A DNA stretch of 64,000 nt from Armillaria gallica. Taxonomy: Eukaryota > Basidiomycota > Agaricomycetes > Agaricales > Physalacriaceae. The translations under genes were made by a program, and so were the position numbers. Numbering within the stretch: position 1 is the first letter of the stretch; the number at the start of each line of letters is the position of its first letter. The notes beneath the pieces are model-generated. The model did not search any database and was not told where the DNA came from. It saw only the letters and a program-made list of their open reading frames with translations. The DNA lies in NCBI GenBank assembly GCA_037576215.1, contig JBANDB010000008.1, positions 124,001-188,000 of the forward strand, read 5' to 3'. Shown here piece by piece: positions 12,240 through 22,870 of this stretch.

Positions 12240-12590
12240 ATGCGTCGATGCTTCTTGACTGCACCTCAAATCGCTTTCCTATCTAACTTCAGACCGCTTT
12301 TGGAAGAGGCACAGTGCAACCAGTTACTAATCCCAACAATGCATTATATTGTCTGTGCACTTATGGTCAAATTTCCCAAAACAGACATGCAGGGGAAAGA
12401 TGATGAACACGACCAAATCTTCGAGGTAGATGACTTGATTTTGTTCATGCTTGTTGCCAACTTCATATGTCCACAGGCAGTCCGACACTGGTTTTACAAT
12501 AATCGCCACAAAATCCATCTCAGAGGTCCCTGGTACATCAAATGGCTATCTCCGGTACGTATAGCCACACATAGCACTTTTCTCTGTTAG
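12240..12590 (+). CDS. Hypothetical protein fragment (116 aa)
   Basis: An open frame of 116 codons. It begins MRRCFLTAPQIAFLSNFRPL, a hydrophobic helical start, and has a stretch ending AVRHWFYNNRHKI that recalls the last helix of homeodomain-like DNA-binding folds (WFxNxR). The arrangement resembles the N-terminal part of the gene at 22871-25990 (helical region, FP motif, basic tail), so it may be a truncated relative. No continuation with the GW or WW blocks of that gene is visible downstream before the repeat cluster at 12945. It could be a gene remnant or the first exon of a decayed gene. The homeodomain similarity is weak and unsupported by any search. Confidence 0.35.
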   Translation: MRRCFLTAPQIAFLSNFRPLLEEAQCNQLLIPTMHYIVCALMVKFPKTDMQGKDDEHDQIFEVDDLILFMLVANFICPQAVRHWFYNNRHKIHLRGPWYIKWLSPVRIATHSTFLC

Positions 12591-13347
12591 GCTCATTTTG
12601 TCACCAGAGGCTCTAAATGACAGTAAGACAAAGACGTGCCACTATGACTCGAGCATTGCATGTGTGTATCCTTCTTTTGTTCTTTCCGGTGTTGATTCAG
12701 ATTTTACTACAGGGTTCTCATTTCCACTTCCTTTGAAGGAACACCTTTGATCTACTCGCTGGATTGATGGCTATAGGGCTACTTGGTGGAATGATCTTCA
12801 ACTGTTACATTATTGTGTTGTGGGTCCAGGGTCACATCGTATAGAGCTCAACATAAGCACATCTCTGTAAGAAACATAGTAAATTGATTGGCCATGGTCG
12901 GTCTGTGCATTTATGACACAAACTTCGGTTGCAATCTCGTGATCAATGCATTGAATTATTTCTTGGGAGTTAATTCATCTGCCTAACTGTCAGTTGGTTG
13001 ACAAATTAGTTGCCATCAGAGGGATCTTTACCAAGTTGAAGAATTTATCCATTCTTAACCATCTCCATGGGATTGTCCATAGCCATGGAGTCCATAGACT
13101 TTTAGTCAATACTGTTGCTTTACTGAGATGAATTATTTCATTTGCCAACATTTTTTATTCATCATGAAGGATTGAATTATAATTTGTTGGTGGGCACACT
13201 TTATTCATCAGTCTTGAATTCATATTCGACAGGATAGGATTTTTTAAATATCAACTTGTTTTTAACACACCCTACAGAATGAGATATAGTAACAAGTCTA
13301 ACAATTTTATGCCATATATCGTCTGCCCATGCCACCCAACGAGGGAC
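12591..13347. repeat. AT-rich gap with palindromic words (12945-13225)
   Basis: No coding signal is seen. Positions 12945-13225 hold words such as gaattatttc, gttaattcatc, gatgaattatttcat, ttattcatcatg and cttgaattcat, the diverged version of the dispersed palindrome family. A local palindrome, ccatggggattgtccatagccatgg, lies near 13065. Confidence 0.45.
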
Positions 13348-13979
13348 CTAACAACAACATGGGAGCATCGAAGCAATTTTTTTCTTTTTTATGATGGGGT
13401 ACCCAAGGGTCATCTGTGATCCACAAACTGGTTGCTGAAGGTGCACACCAATGGTAGACTTTTGTTTGACAGGTGACAGCGTCAGGCGCTTATGACCAGC
13501 ATACGTGCAAAGAGGGGTTTTATGTGGAGAAAAGAGGGTAGAGGTTGGTGAAACAGAAGAATCACCGGCATAGTTTTTGGATGTGAGTCGTGGGGGAGTT
13601 GAAAACAAGTCGCTAGCTGGGATACTCCCATTGTGGAGAGCCATGAGACGAGCGCTACAGTGAGGCACAGTGATGATGACTGGCTCCAGTGTGGTCGCAG
13701 TGGATTTGGTTGGGATGGCCTCAATGGCAGATGGAACTGGAGATGGATTGGTGGAGGGACTCCACATGTTGTCCTCAGCCACCTCCAGGATATAGATAGC
13801 TTGTCGGAGCATGTCTAAACCGTGCCCCTTGGTCAGAGATCCCAAGTGAATGAGATAGGATTTGATACACTAGAAAGCATGAGCATCAGTGTAAATCTCA
13901 GCACTACTGGACAATACGTACCCTAAGTTTCCATCGATGGCAATCTGCTTCGTCCTCTTTGGTGGAGAAGTGTCCAGTT

Positions 13980-15075
13980 TAAGGCATAGCACAGATGCGG
14001 ATGATCCGCAGATATCCGAACAGATATCCGAAAAAATACCTGCGGATGTGGCTGTGCCCGGATATCCGCATCCGTGGCATCCGGATCCGCCGGATGCGGA
14101 TATGATTTTAGTGACTTGCAATATCCGCGGATATTCTATTTATTTCAGTGTCTGTCTCATTCCCCACCTGCAAAATGTTCATCCTAGGGTTTTAGAGGTC
14201 GAGGATCACGAATCCGGCGTCGGATTTACAATCGGAGGCCACCCTGATCCGTAGTAAGCAAACGGAGATTTTCTTAATTTTCTGTCAAAGTTCACTTTAT
14301 TTTTCCAGTCATTGTTTTGATAGTAGAACTAGTGTGGCAAGGTTGTTTTGATGTATATTGGGTCAAGGAATTTGAATTCACCGTTCGATTTGCTATCGGA
14401 GGCCATCCAGGCCTGCGGGAAGCGATCGGAGATTTTATTGACTTTCTGTTAAAGATCACTTTCTTTTTCCACCACTCGTTTCGATAGCGAGATTTAGTTT
14501 GTCAGTGCGTCCTAGTGTTTTCGAGGTCGGGGAATTCGAATCCGCGATCCGATTTTTGATCGGGAGTCATCCTGGCCTGCAGGAAGCAATCGGAGATTAC
14601 ATTGATTTTATTTACAAGTTGTATTCTTCTTTCTGGCTCTTATTTGTTGATGGATGCAGCCAAAAATATTTCTGAGACTGTTTTAAATGCTTACAAATAT
14701 AACTTTAACCTTGCCTGGCAGTTTAAGCTGGCCTTGGAGCTGTGTGCCTAAACATCAGTGGAATAAATACCGCATTTTTGCCCGATTTTTATGTCTTGCA
14801 GTTTGGGCACTCTTGAGTGATCGAATGCGGCGTTTAGATACACCTCATAGTGTAGAATTCATGTTTAAAATCTTAGAAGCAACGGGTCAATGCCCATTAA
14901 GATATGTGAAAATCGGGTTTTTGGCTAAAACAGACAGATATCCGCGGTGCGGATGCCGCGGATGCGGATATCCGTGCACAGCCACACCTGCGGATGCGGA
15001 TATCACCTATCAGGTACACTGATATCCGCAGGACGGATCCAGATCCATCCGCGGATGCATCCGTGCTATGCCTTA
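13980..15075. mobile_element. Non-autonomous hAT-type transposon (1096 bp)
   Basis: The ends are inverted repeats TAAGGCATAGCAC...GTGCTATGCCTTA. A perfect 8-bp target duplication, gtccagtt, flanks them (13972-13979 and 15076-15083), the size made by hAT transposases. Just inside both ends are many copies of the palindrome CGGATATCCG and related gcggat words, the usual transposase-binding subterminal repeats. No transposase gene is present. The element is CpG-rich compared with the gene around it, so it is probably the younger partner. Confidence 0.9.
14183..14620 (+). repeat. About 2.5 tandem units (~165 bp) inside the hAT element
   Basis: Three diverged copies of the same order of words: ggttttagaggtcgagg / gattt.caatcggaggcca.cc / cggagatttt...ctgt.aaag.tcactttatttttcca. 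The units begin near 14185, 14345 and 14512; the last copy is incomplete. Confidence 0.65.
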
Positions 15076-15473
15076 GTCCAGTTAATGCCAGAAAATCAAT
15101 GGGAAACTTGGCAGACCAAGCATTCCATAGACATTCACACATGTCCTCTAGCGGTTGGCCCCCAAGGCAGCAACTTTTCCAGTAGTCAGCCACAAATGGC
15201 TTCATGGTGTCCTCCTCATCAGCTGCTAAGAAGAATACTAAGGTGATTGATCAGACGAACATCCCAAGTGGTCGATGATAAGATGTACTATGGTTGTATG
15301 GGCTTTTGGACATTTTGATGTGAGACCTGGGTGACACGAAGTGGGAGGGTAAGTTGGAGGGTGGGGATGTGTGTCTAAGCTGGTGAGAAAAATTAGATAG
15401 CAGATGGGAGAACCAAGAGGGAGTGCCAGAGCTAAAAAAAAGTCCGTGGTTGATTATTATAGGTTAGACAGGA

Positions 15474-16121
15474 TCACAGACCGATGAAATAATTCATGGG
15501 AAGCTCACAATGGGTCCAGCAATGAATTGATTCATTGAACGCCACAATTATAGCTAAGTTCTGCTCCCTGCTTGCAAGTTCAGCAGAATGAAGATATCCC
15601 GGTGAGACACTTACATTCATCCTTGCTCCTCCTTGAATGCCTCTGATGGAGTGGGTAAATCCCACTGAGAATAGGCAAAATAATGGTGACTATGATACCA
15701 CATCTCTTGCACCATCACTTCAATGTTGTCTAGCTCCCATTGCCATTCCTCTCCCATGTAGACGTTGGGAATCAGGCTGTCATGCACCCAACGCTTCCCC
15801 AATCCCATTGTATATCTCTTGAATAGCTTCTGTATACTTAATGAATCCAAAAAATGAATCCATTATACATGGTTAACGCACATTTTTCTGCAGTTCAATT
15901 TGGGTCACCATTGATGTGGGTGTTCCTTGGTCTTCCTTGGGCCACATAGAAAACCACACTTGGTATATACTGCGAAGAAAGCTTTCGATGCGGTGCTTGA
16001 CGACGGCTATCTCAAAATTGGGGCCCTGATCCATGAGCCATAGTATTTGGTCAGAGCTGCAGGAGAGGGCAAGGGTCCAGTATGGAGGAGGTCGACATGA
16101 TTGAGTTCCTCTGAGAAACAC
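15474..16121 (-). CDS. Hypothetical protein, two exons, partial
   Basis: A minus-strand frame from about 16121 contains EIAVVKHRIESFLRSIYQVW and FSMWPKEDQGTPTSMVTQ. An intron of 52 bp with good ends (donor gtgcgt at 15881, acceptor tacag at 15830) joins it in frame to KLFKRYTMGLGKRWVHDS, then NVYMGEEWQWELDNIEV, ending in a Glu-rich tail near 15620. The intron fit argues that this is real coding sequence. A start codon is not settled; an ATG lies near 16097 in another frame. The protein is not recognised. The palindrome cluster at 15480-15540 falls at its 3' side. Confidence 0.4.
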
Positions 16122-17527
16122 TTAGAGGAGATTAAAAAGTATTGATGTGAACTTATGGATATTGACAGGCAAATGAGGTGGACATGGCCCTAGATTGAGC
16201 AACATAATTGACAAGAGGCCAAGTTAATGCGTTGAACAGTGGCAATAGCCAAATAGGACATTCATATGTGCCAGTCATGCCAAACCTGGGTCAGACAAAT
16301 GCACGGTAATTTGGGCTGCCATGGTCAGACTAACTCTGGACTCAAGTATCAAGCTTGTATTCACACTGTGACTTGGTATCTAAGGAATTACTACATCAAG
16401 GATGCTTTCATGTCCTTGAAATTGCCTGAGCCACACCAACTGATCATTCGACTCACCTTTTATAGCTGTATGAGACACCAATTCTGTACACGGCACATGC
16501 GCTGATCAAGATTACAATTCAAAGTTATGAAAGTGATAGCTAAGATATGGTAAGCTACAACAAAAATCATGCATGCTCTAACTATATCTCTATGAAGAAG
16601 CCAAGAGAATATCTTCTGAATAATTACTAATGGGAGGACAGGCTGGAGCAAGACTAGGAGAACAGTCAGACCAATGAGTCTGTACACAACTGCTTATGAT
16701 GACTCTCATTAAAATTTGAAGTCATAAAAGAGAAGTGAGAGCTGAAATATGGTAAACTACAACAAAATTTGTGCAAAATTTAACTAGATTTCTACAAAGA
16801 AGCCAAAAGAATATTTTCCAAATAATTGCTGGGAGGATGAGGTTGAGAATGGTCAGACTAAGTTGATGATCACATCAAATGTGACTACCTTAGGTTGATG
16901 ATCAGTAAGTTGCAATAGCTCATCAGGATAGACTGTCTAATTTTATACCATATGCAGTTGTGGTTTATCCATATCAGATGCTAATATGGAGATTGAGCAC
17001 AGAGTCAGATGTGGGTCAGACCATCCTGATCTGATGATCAACTGTGCTTAGTACTTACCTTTTTCAGTCCTTAACCACCATTAGCAAGGTCATGATGCAG
17101 GACAAATCCAAAGTTAACACAAATAGACAGAAGAGCCATAGGAGCTACATAAAGTTGGGTTCACCTTCATTTTGTTATTTCATTGCTTACAATTGTGCCA
17201 GACATCATGATGCCATCCTGGCTCATTGACATGAAAAATATCAGAGAAAATGACAAGCTAAGTATGTCTAATTTGATTGATATCAATTCAGCTGGCCTTA
17301 TGGCGCATCTCAACAGTAATGTTAAAAGAACTCCATCGCCTGTTTGCAAGCAAGAACAGATTGCATGCAGTGGTTCCACCTCTCCATGTCCCTCTGGGTC
17401 TCCCCTCTCTGCCGACTCTCCTGCACACCACATGCCGACCCAGGAAGACTGCATCCCTTTGTCTTCTGACTGTCACTCCATGTGTCCAAGCCACTCTCTC
17501 TCTCCATCTTCCTGCTAATCCATCTCT
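16122..17527. other. Gap without a recognisable gene
   Basis: AT-rich sequence with only short open frames and no motif. One internal duplication is visible: the words around gctaagatatggtaagctacaacaaaa at 16540 recur in altered form at 16740 (gctgaaatatggtaaactac...), with matching downstream text (aagccaa.agaatat.tt), giving two direct copies about 200 bp apart. Confidence 0.4.
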
Positions 17528-18076
17528 ATGGCTCCATCACCCAAACCCAAGCCCAAAGAGATGGAACAGGCCGAAGATCCTTTGATACTCTTCAAGTCCA
17601 TATATAACTCTCCTACTGCCTTAGCAGCACTGTCATTCATTCAAGTTGCTGTCCCTGCTATCAAAAGTCATAGCACCCTTCACCTGCCAGTGCAGTGGTC
17701 GATCAACCATGCCAGGGCAATTGAAAATAAGATTGTGAACTGGATGGGGAGGAGGATGCCTCAGGAATATGTGGAGCAATTATTCCAGCGCTTCTTACAG
17801 ATTCATCAGAAGGGTGGCATTGGGGCTATGTTCAAAATAGACGACAAGGAGGAATTGCTGCAACAATCACTAGGAGATCTACACCAGTGTGCAGATGAAA
17901 TAATGGAACAGGCTGGAGTATGCAAGGGTCTGAGGTGTGTGGAAACAATCATATGTGACGTTGAGCACATTCACTTGTGGTTGGCCAAAATCTGCAGTGA
18001 GGTTTTTTATGAAGGGAGAGAGAATCTTATTATTACACATAGTAATTACAACCTGATGTATCAGAAAGATATTTGA
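17528..18076 (+). CDS. Hypothetical protein (182 aa)
   Basis: An uninterrupted 182-codon frame starting MAPSPKPKPKEMEQAEDP. After a Pro/Lys-rich start it looks helical, with ALAALSFIQVAVPAIKSH, QYVEQLFQRFLQ-like text and a repeated Leu/Glu pattern, ending ...NYNLMYQKDI. It has no recognised domain, signal peptide or membrane segment. It is one of the few longer frames of the 10-28 kb block without a stop. It is followed by a palindrome cluster at 18150. It could be a lineage-specific gene or one exon of a decayed gene. Confidence 0.4.
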   Translation: MAPSPKPKPKEMEQAEDPLILFKSIYNSPTALAALSFIQVAVPAIKSHSTLHLPVQWSINHARAIENKIVNWMGRRMPQEYVEQLFQRFLQIHQKGGIGAMFKIDDKEELLQQSLGDLHQCADEIMEQAGVCKGLRCVETIICDVEHIHLWLAKICSEVFYEGRENLIITHSNYNLMYQKDI

Positions 18077-18149
18077 TGATTTCTGGGCAACATAGCTAAT
18101 TCACAATGAACAATGATTTAGTTGAAGAGATGGAGTCAGAACGCTAAAT

Positions 18150-18223
18150 GTTTGAATTAATTCATGTAGCATATATGAATTCATTCAGATGAATCATTCA
18201 CACAGCGCATGATCGAAGATTTT
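18150..18223 (+). repeat. Left inverted repeat and palindromes beside the convergent gene pair
   Basis: The palindromes gaattaattcatg and gaattcattcagatgaatc are followed by cacagcgcatgatcgaagat at 18200-18219. The reverse complement of 21661-21701 gives gatgaatcaattcac, then acacagcgtaagatcggag, so 18188-18223 and 21661-21701 form imperfect inverted repeats around two genes. Confidence 0.5.
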
Positions 18224-18547
18224 AGCATAGGGGTATTATGAGGAAAGTCCTAAAATCTCCGACAAGTTCTTCCCATTACATCATAATTACTTCATATGCG
18301 AATTGATCCGAATTTACACGCTTCCTTCGGAATATGCCCTGAATTCCCCCAAAGTTTTCTTTCAATTCCCCACGATTTCTCGTACGCGCTCGCCTTTCGA
18401 TGGCCCACCCCTCCGCTCCACCCCGCGCTCCTGCTTCTTTATTGCTTTGTTCGCTGTACATTTCCTGGGTGCTGCCAATATGTATCCATTCCTACTGCTA
18501 ATACACGTTCTTTCTGCCCTATACTTGCTTCCTTCCCTCAGCGCAAT

Positions 18548-20104
18548 ATGTCCTCTACAAATAACCATACCAATGGCGTTCCAACCACTACCGGCCCTCC
18601 TGCATCATCCAAGAATGCACTGATCCTTCGTCTCAATGAAATAGCCGAGCAAGTCGCCGCACTGAGAGACGAAAACAACCAGCTGAAGACGGCTCGCGAA
18701 CGGGATCGAGCACGGATTACAGCGCTTGAAGTTGAGATGGCCGGAATCAAGGATACGCTCAATGACATGAAGGCACGGCCAATGCAAGAAGCGTCCGACG
18801 GTGAGGATGAGGGAGGAGAGCTGGATGAGGAGACGAGGAAAAGGCTGGAACTGAGTACGTTCCACGCTAATTCGAATACGTTCAAGGTGAGTTCTAGATT
18901 TCTATCAAGTAGATGAGGAAACTCACCCTATATCTCCAGAGTCTCGTTCGTATGATATTCAACGAGCTCATGGGTCTGCCCAAGTCATCTTCCGAGGTAC
19001 CTCCCTATCCTGAAGACGAGTCAGCATGGCCAGTGAACGAGAATACGAAGGAACGGTACCTGCGGTTTCGTTGGGACAAGCTCGCCCGAAATAAAGACAA
19101 TGACTTCGGCATCAAGATCGTCTGCAACTACATCACCTCAAAAGGTGCTGCACATGTCCCGGCCGCGGCGCCTGCGATTGCTGCCATTACACAGGAAGAT
19201 CTTTATGATCGTGTTTCAAAGCGTTTTCAGGAGATGGCGAAGAGCGCTCGCAAGGCAGTGAAGAAGGAGGAAAGTGTTGAGCCCACGTTGGCGGCTATGA
19301 CTGTCAATGGCGAGGAGGCAGGCGAGGGGATGGGAAAGGAGGTCAAGAAGGAGCTGAAGAAGTCGGTTAAGCAGAGCCGACAGAAGGGAGTGAGTACTTG
19401 CTCTGTTCGAAAGGCAATGCTGACCATATTTTCACAGAAATACACCATACGGCAGCGTAAATATGACAATCTCCCTGCTGGCCATGCCTTGAAGGACCCG
19501 AAATTTGTGCCAGCATTGACTTATACGCTTATGTCAGAGGACGACGATGTCTACGAAGCAGGAGAACTTGTTACAGGGAAATACGAGTCCCATGCACCAA
19601 CGTGCCGTTCGACGGAGGTGTGTCCATCTATTCCGAACTAGTTAGTATGAGTACTCATGACAACAGTTGACCAACTTTTACGAGGCTCTTGACAAGGAAA
19701 AGGATCCAGCGCCTACTTCTCGATATCTCCCACGTGTGCGAGGCGAGGCGATCGATATACCGCCACCCACGACAAACCACTTGAAGTACAAGGCACGTCG
19801 CTGGATGGTTGACCCGGCATGGTTAGTGAAGGCAGAGAACATCAAGTATGACGTCCCAAGTCGTATCGCGGAGAGTGGGAAGCTTTGGGGAGATGAGGAG
19901 GATCCGGAAGATCTTGAGGCGAAGGCAAAAAAGGTGAAGCAGGAGAAGCAGGACATCAAGAAGAAAATGCGATTGGATGAGGATGGGAATGGCAAGGCGA
20001 CAGCAACAGGTAGCAAAAGGGATAAACGTCCGAGGAAAGCGGCACCGGTATCCACAGCAGCGTCGGCCGCAACCTCAGGCGCTGATGGTGACTGGTCTGA
20101 CTGA
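18548..20104 (+). CDS. Uncharacterised coiled-coil protein (468 aa, 4 exons)
   Basis: Four exons join with phase 0 throughout: 18548-18886, 18940-19389, 19438-19617 and 19667-20104. The introns are 53, 48 and 49 bp and begin gtgagt, gtgagt and gtgtgt. The start is the ATG at 18548 (MSSTNNHTNG). Residues about 30-85 form a coiled coil (LRLNEIAEQVAALRDENNQL). The middle has RMIFNELMGLPKSS and YLRFRWDKLARN, the C-terminal third has NFYEALDKEKD and RWMVDPAWL, and the tail is Lys-rich and basic, which suggests a nuclear protein. No enzyme motif is seen. I recall similar-looking uncharacterised proteins as multi-copy in Agaricomycetes, but no function is known to me. The stop (20102-20104) abuts the stop of the opposite gene. 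The reading frame is intact, unlike most of the neighbourhood. Confidence 0.75.
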
Positions 20105-21489
20105 TCATACTTCATCGTCTTCTCCATCGTAGAACTCTGGCTCGGACGCTTCCTAGAATAGATACGTATGCATTTTTCGAATAGCTCAGATAGAATATCG
20201 CTTACATGGTCGAACGAAATTGAAATCCATAGATCTTTTTGCAGAATATTGGAGTGAATTGGAATGAGTGCTAAGGGGGCCTCGAACGATGAAACAGGTA
20301 CAATTTCGGGAGCTGCAAATCTGTCTGCCAAGGAGACATAGATACCGAGCATCTCTGCGCTATGAAGAGGATCAGAGCCGATCTTCTGATCTATGCAACG
20401 AGACACCTACTATTCATCCCAAGGCATAGCTGGCATATCAGCATCTGACAACAGCCGTCGGATGACTGCACAGACATGAGGCTTTCTGTGTGAAAACGGG
20501 AGATTAATAACCATCAGGCGACATATCTGAACGGGAACACGACGTTGATGCAGCAGTATTAGCGCGAATGAGTCTGCTTGGGTCCGAGTATTTTGAAGGC
20601 AGCCATATCGGATTCCATCCTTGCGAATATAAGGGGGAAAGCGAGTTGAATTGCTGGAAACAAAGGGCTGGCCTGGTTCAATTGAGAATTCGCGAACTAT
20701 ATTGAGGTCAGGCAGAATGTCTTGCAGATAAGCTAGGGCAAGAGCATATAGCAATCCAGAGTCGTCCACAGTTCGCAGATTTCGTGGTTTGGCCAGTCGT
20801 TTAGGTAGCTTTATACGGTCTACAGGAAGCCAAGATGTAAGCCAAAGCTATGGAAGGGAGAAAGGTATACCTGTTTCTGTTTCGACGTTGCCAATCGCAG
20901 CTTGAAGGTATGCGAGTCGTATGTGTGCTTTTTCATGAAATGCTGGGCGAGAAAGATCTGGAGTGCCGTCATTTGAGTCAACTCGAGGCTCTTGGATATT
21001 GGGGAGAGATACTGGGATGAACTCAGTGTCACCGCGAGCTGGAAGAGAATTCCGATTTTCTTCATGTTGGACTGGACTAGCTGAACGACGAGGTGAAGGA
21101 GGCATCGCAGGTGGGCTCAAATGATTTGTTGGATTATACTCATCTTCATTCCCAGCATCGTCAAACCAATCAAACCAGTCACCAGCTCGAGGACCATCTT
21201 CATTGCCACTATCAGAATTCTGCTGCAGATATGGTGCGGGCCGTTGAGCTTCATGCTGTCCATCTTCCGGATTGACACTGTCTGTATCAAGAGCCTCTGG
21301 GGCTAGGCCACCAACCACTACTGCCAGATCTTCTGCTGTCGATGCTGTTGCTGTTGCCTTGCTGGACTTCAGTCTGCTATTGCCGTATTTCTTGAGATGT
21401 TTCTGGACAAGCTGAGCACTCTGGTAATCGTATCCAAGAGGTGTTTTAGCACAGTGGTTGCAGGGACAGAGTATCTGAGTAGCGGGCAT
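20105..21489 (-). CDS. Uncharacterised zinc-finger-like protein (409 aa, 4 exons)
   Basis: The start ATG is at 21489. Exons are 21489-20871, 20819-20411, 20359-20206 and 20152-20105; introns are 51, 51 and 53 bp with donors gtatac, gtaggt and gtaagc, and the frame stays open throughout. The N terminus has CPCNHC followed by a helix with H at residue about 31, like the Cys-rich finger at the start of several basidiomycete transposon proteins. Residues 45-180 are acidic and disordered. A folded C-terminal part follows: DDSGLLYALALAYLQDILP, KDGIRYGCLQNTRTQADSFA, VPVQICRLMVINLPF, VCAVIRRLL, MPWDEYAEMLGIYVSLADRF and IHSNILQKDLWISISFDH. I cannot name this domain. The stop (20107-20105) lies directly against the stop of the plus-strand gene, so each 3' UTR must be antisense to the other gene. 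Confidence 0.75.
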
Positions 21490-21660
21490 GAGGGCAGAGT
21501 AAGAGAAACATGTATTAGGGTTCGCGTCGAAGGCGTGTCTATTACACGTGATGGGCGAAAACTTGTCGCCCTATAAATACTCAGGCAGGAAAATGGTGCA
21601 TCGGGACATCCGGTAGAATTGACAGGTATTACTAAAATTAGCTACATTGCCCCGGAGCAG

Positions 21661-21880
21661 AAATCTCCGATCTTACGCTGTGTCAGTGAATTGATTCATC
21701 CAGATGAATGACTCGGTGAATAAATTCATCTAGATCCATGCCAACTTGGTGAATAAACATCAGTCGAATGCTTTGCTGTCTTTGCTGTTATTGCAGAGGC
21801 AATCATAAAGAGGTCTGTGGTGAATTGCCACGATGAATTAGTGCATCGCACTGCAATGAATTAATAACCATCGAATGGCA
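21661..21880 (-). repeat. Right inverted repeat and palindromes beside the gene pair
   Basis: aaatctccgatcttacgctg at 21661-21680 leads into gaattgattcatccagatgaatg; this is the partner of 18188-18223. More palindromic words follow to 21880 (gaataaattcatc, gatgaattagtgcatc, gaattaataacc). Confidence 0.5.
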
Positions 21881-22024
21881 TAATCATTTGGGATCTTGAC
21901 ATGAAGAGATAGGCATGGTGATCAATTGAGGAAGCAATCAATTACAGAACAACTAGCTATGTGATGAGACAAGAACAACTAACTACGCAGTGAGAACAAC
22001 TAGCTATGCGACCATTGCGCAATT

Positions 22025-22630
22025 CTAGAACCGGAGTTTCTTGGGGACTACGACAACTTGAGTTTTTGAGAGCACATCGTTGAAGACATGGACAGTCTCT
22101 GCTTTGCTGCTCCCCTTGGAGGATAGGAATCCGGGTACACCAGTCATTAGCGCTAATTGATCAGTGCTAGCAAGACCATCAATGAGAGAGAATACAGTGA
22201 AGAAGCTTTCAATCACATACCTTCCTTGGACAATGCTGACAGCCCAGCCATGGGTAACCACATACCACTTGAAAGGGTTATGCATGCTGGGGTTGTTCAA
22301 GACCCCACAGGCACTACAAGCAAAGGTCAGGGGGGTTGAGTTGTCTTCCTCATCGGGAATGGGCAGCAGTTCAGCTGGGACACTGAGGCTGGTGCCAGGC
22401 AGGAGGATACTTAAAAGAGTGTCAGCTTTCATGGCCAGCAGTACATGTTGGTGACAAACCGGGAGCAACACCCTCTGCAAACCCAATCAAGTTAGCCAAG
22501 ATGCCATGATCGATCAAAAGTTGTTCTTACCAAGTTTGGCAAATAGCATAGCTATAAGGTGGAGGATGTGATCCTTGCAGCGGTTGTCACTGGAGGAGGG
22601 AGCAGGGGTGGATGCTGAGGCTGTAGACAT
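22025..22630 (-). pseudogene. RNase H1 N-terminal-like (viroplasmin-type) protein, probably decayed
   Basis: The exon 22486-22025 (minus) encodes about 150 residues. Near the middle, CSACGVLN is followed by FKWYVVTHGWAVSIVQG, and about 50 residues later FLSSKGSSKAETVHVFNDVL. The order WYVV..G..VG..., a small-residue turn, then SK..A..VFN..L resembles the small hybrid-binding fold found at the N terminus of RNase H1 and in viroplasmin-like proteins. An upstream exon (22630-22531, MSTASAS...) is likely, with a donor gtaaga at 22530. With the best acceptor (22475) the reading frame does not hold, so either the splice is different or the gene is broken. No catalytic RNase H domain follows. The role is unknown. 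Confidence 0.45.
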
Positions 22631-22870
22631 GGTAATCTGGGGATGGAAATGGGCCAACAGCTTGCCTTTTATACCAGAAATCATAAACTATACTCATAAA
22701 CTGTACAGTAGCAGTTAAACTCCACTGGCAGGCACTGAAGGAGCTTGACTTACCTTCACGATTTCTGATCTGCTTGATCGCTAAATGTTAAAACACTAAA
22801 GTCTCTTTGCTCTGGGTTCCCTGATCCATAGTTCCAAGAGTCAGTCAAATTTCTCTACGCCGTCACAACA

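Larger units (their letters stand above)
13348..15205 (-). pseudogene. Uncharacterised gene interrupted by a hAT-type element
   Basis: The minus-strand frame starts near 15205 (MKPFVADYWKS...) and runs to FPIDFLALTG at 15084, where the inserted element begins. On the other side of the insert the frame continues TSPPKRTKQIAIDGNLG (13970-13925). Across the 8-bp duplication the two halves join in frame, so this was a coding exon. After a probable intron (13920-13870), a second exon (about 13860-13348) reads LTKGHGLDMLRQAIYIL..., then a Ser/Pro/Thr-rich low-complexity region and a Lys-rich end. The N-terminal part (helical, ending in W...FP) recalls the start of the 22871 gene. No domain is recognised. 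Inactive because of the 1.1 kb insertion. Confidence 0.45.

Noticed and set aside
12327..12590. Homeodomain mating-type factor suggested by WFYNNR
   Set aside because: Only the last-helix word fits; there is no second homeodomain gene, no divergent pair and no flanking mitochondrial peptidase gene.
18538..18885. Minus-strand frame, Ser/Ala-rich
   Set aside because: Antisense shadow of the first exon of the gene at 18548-20104.
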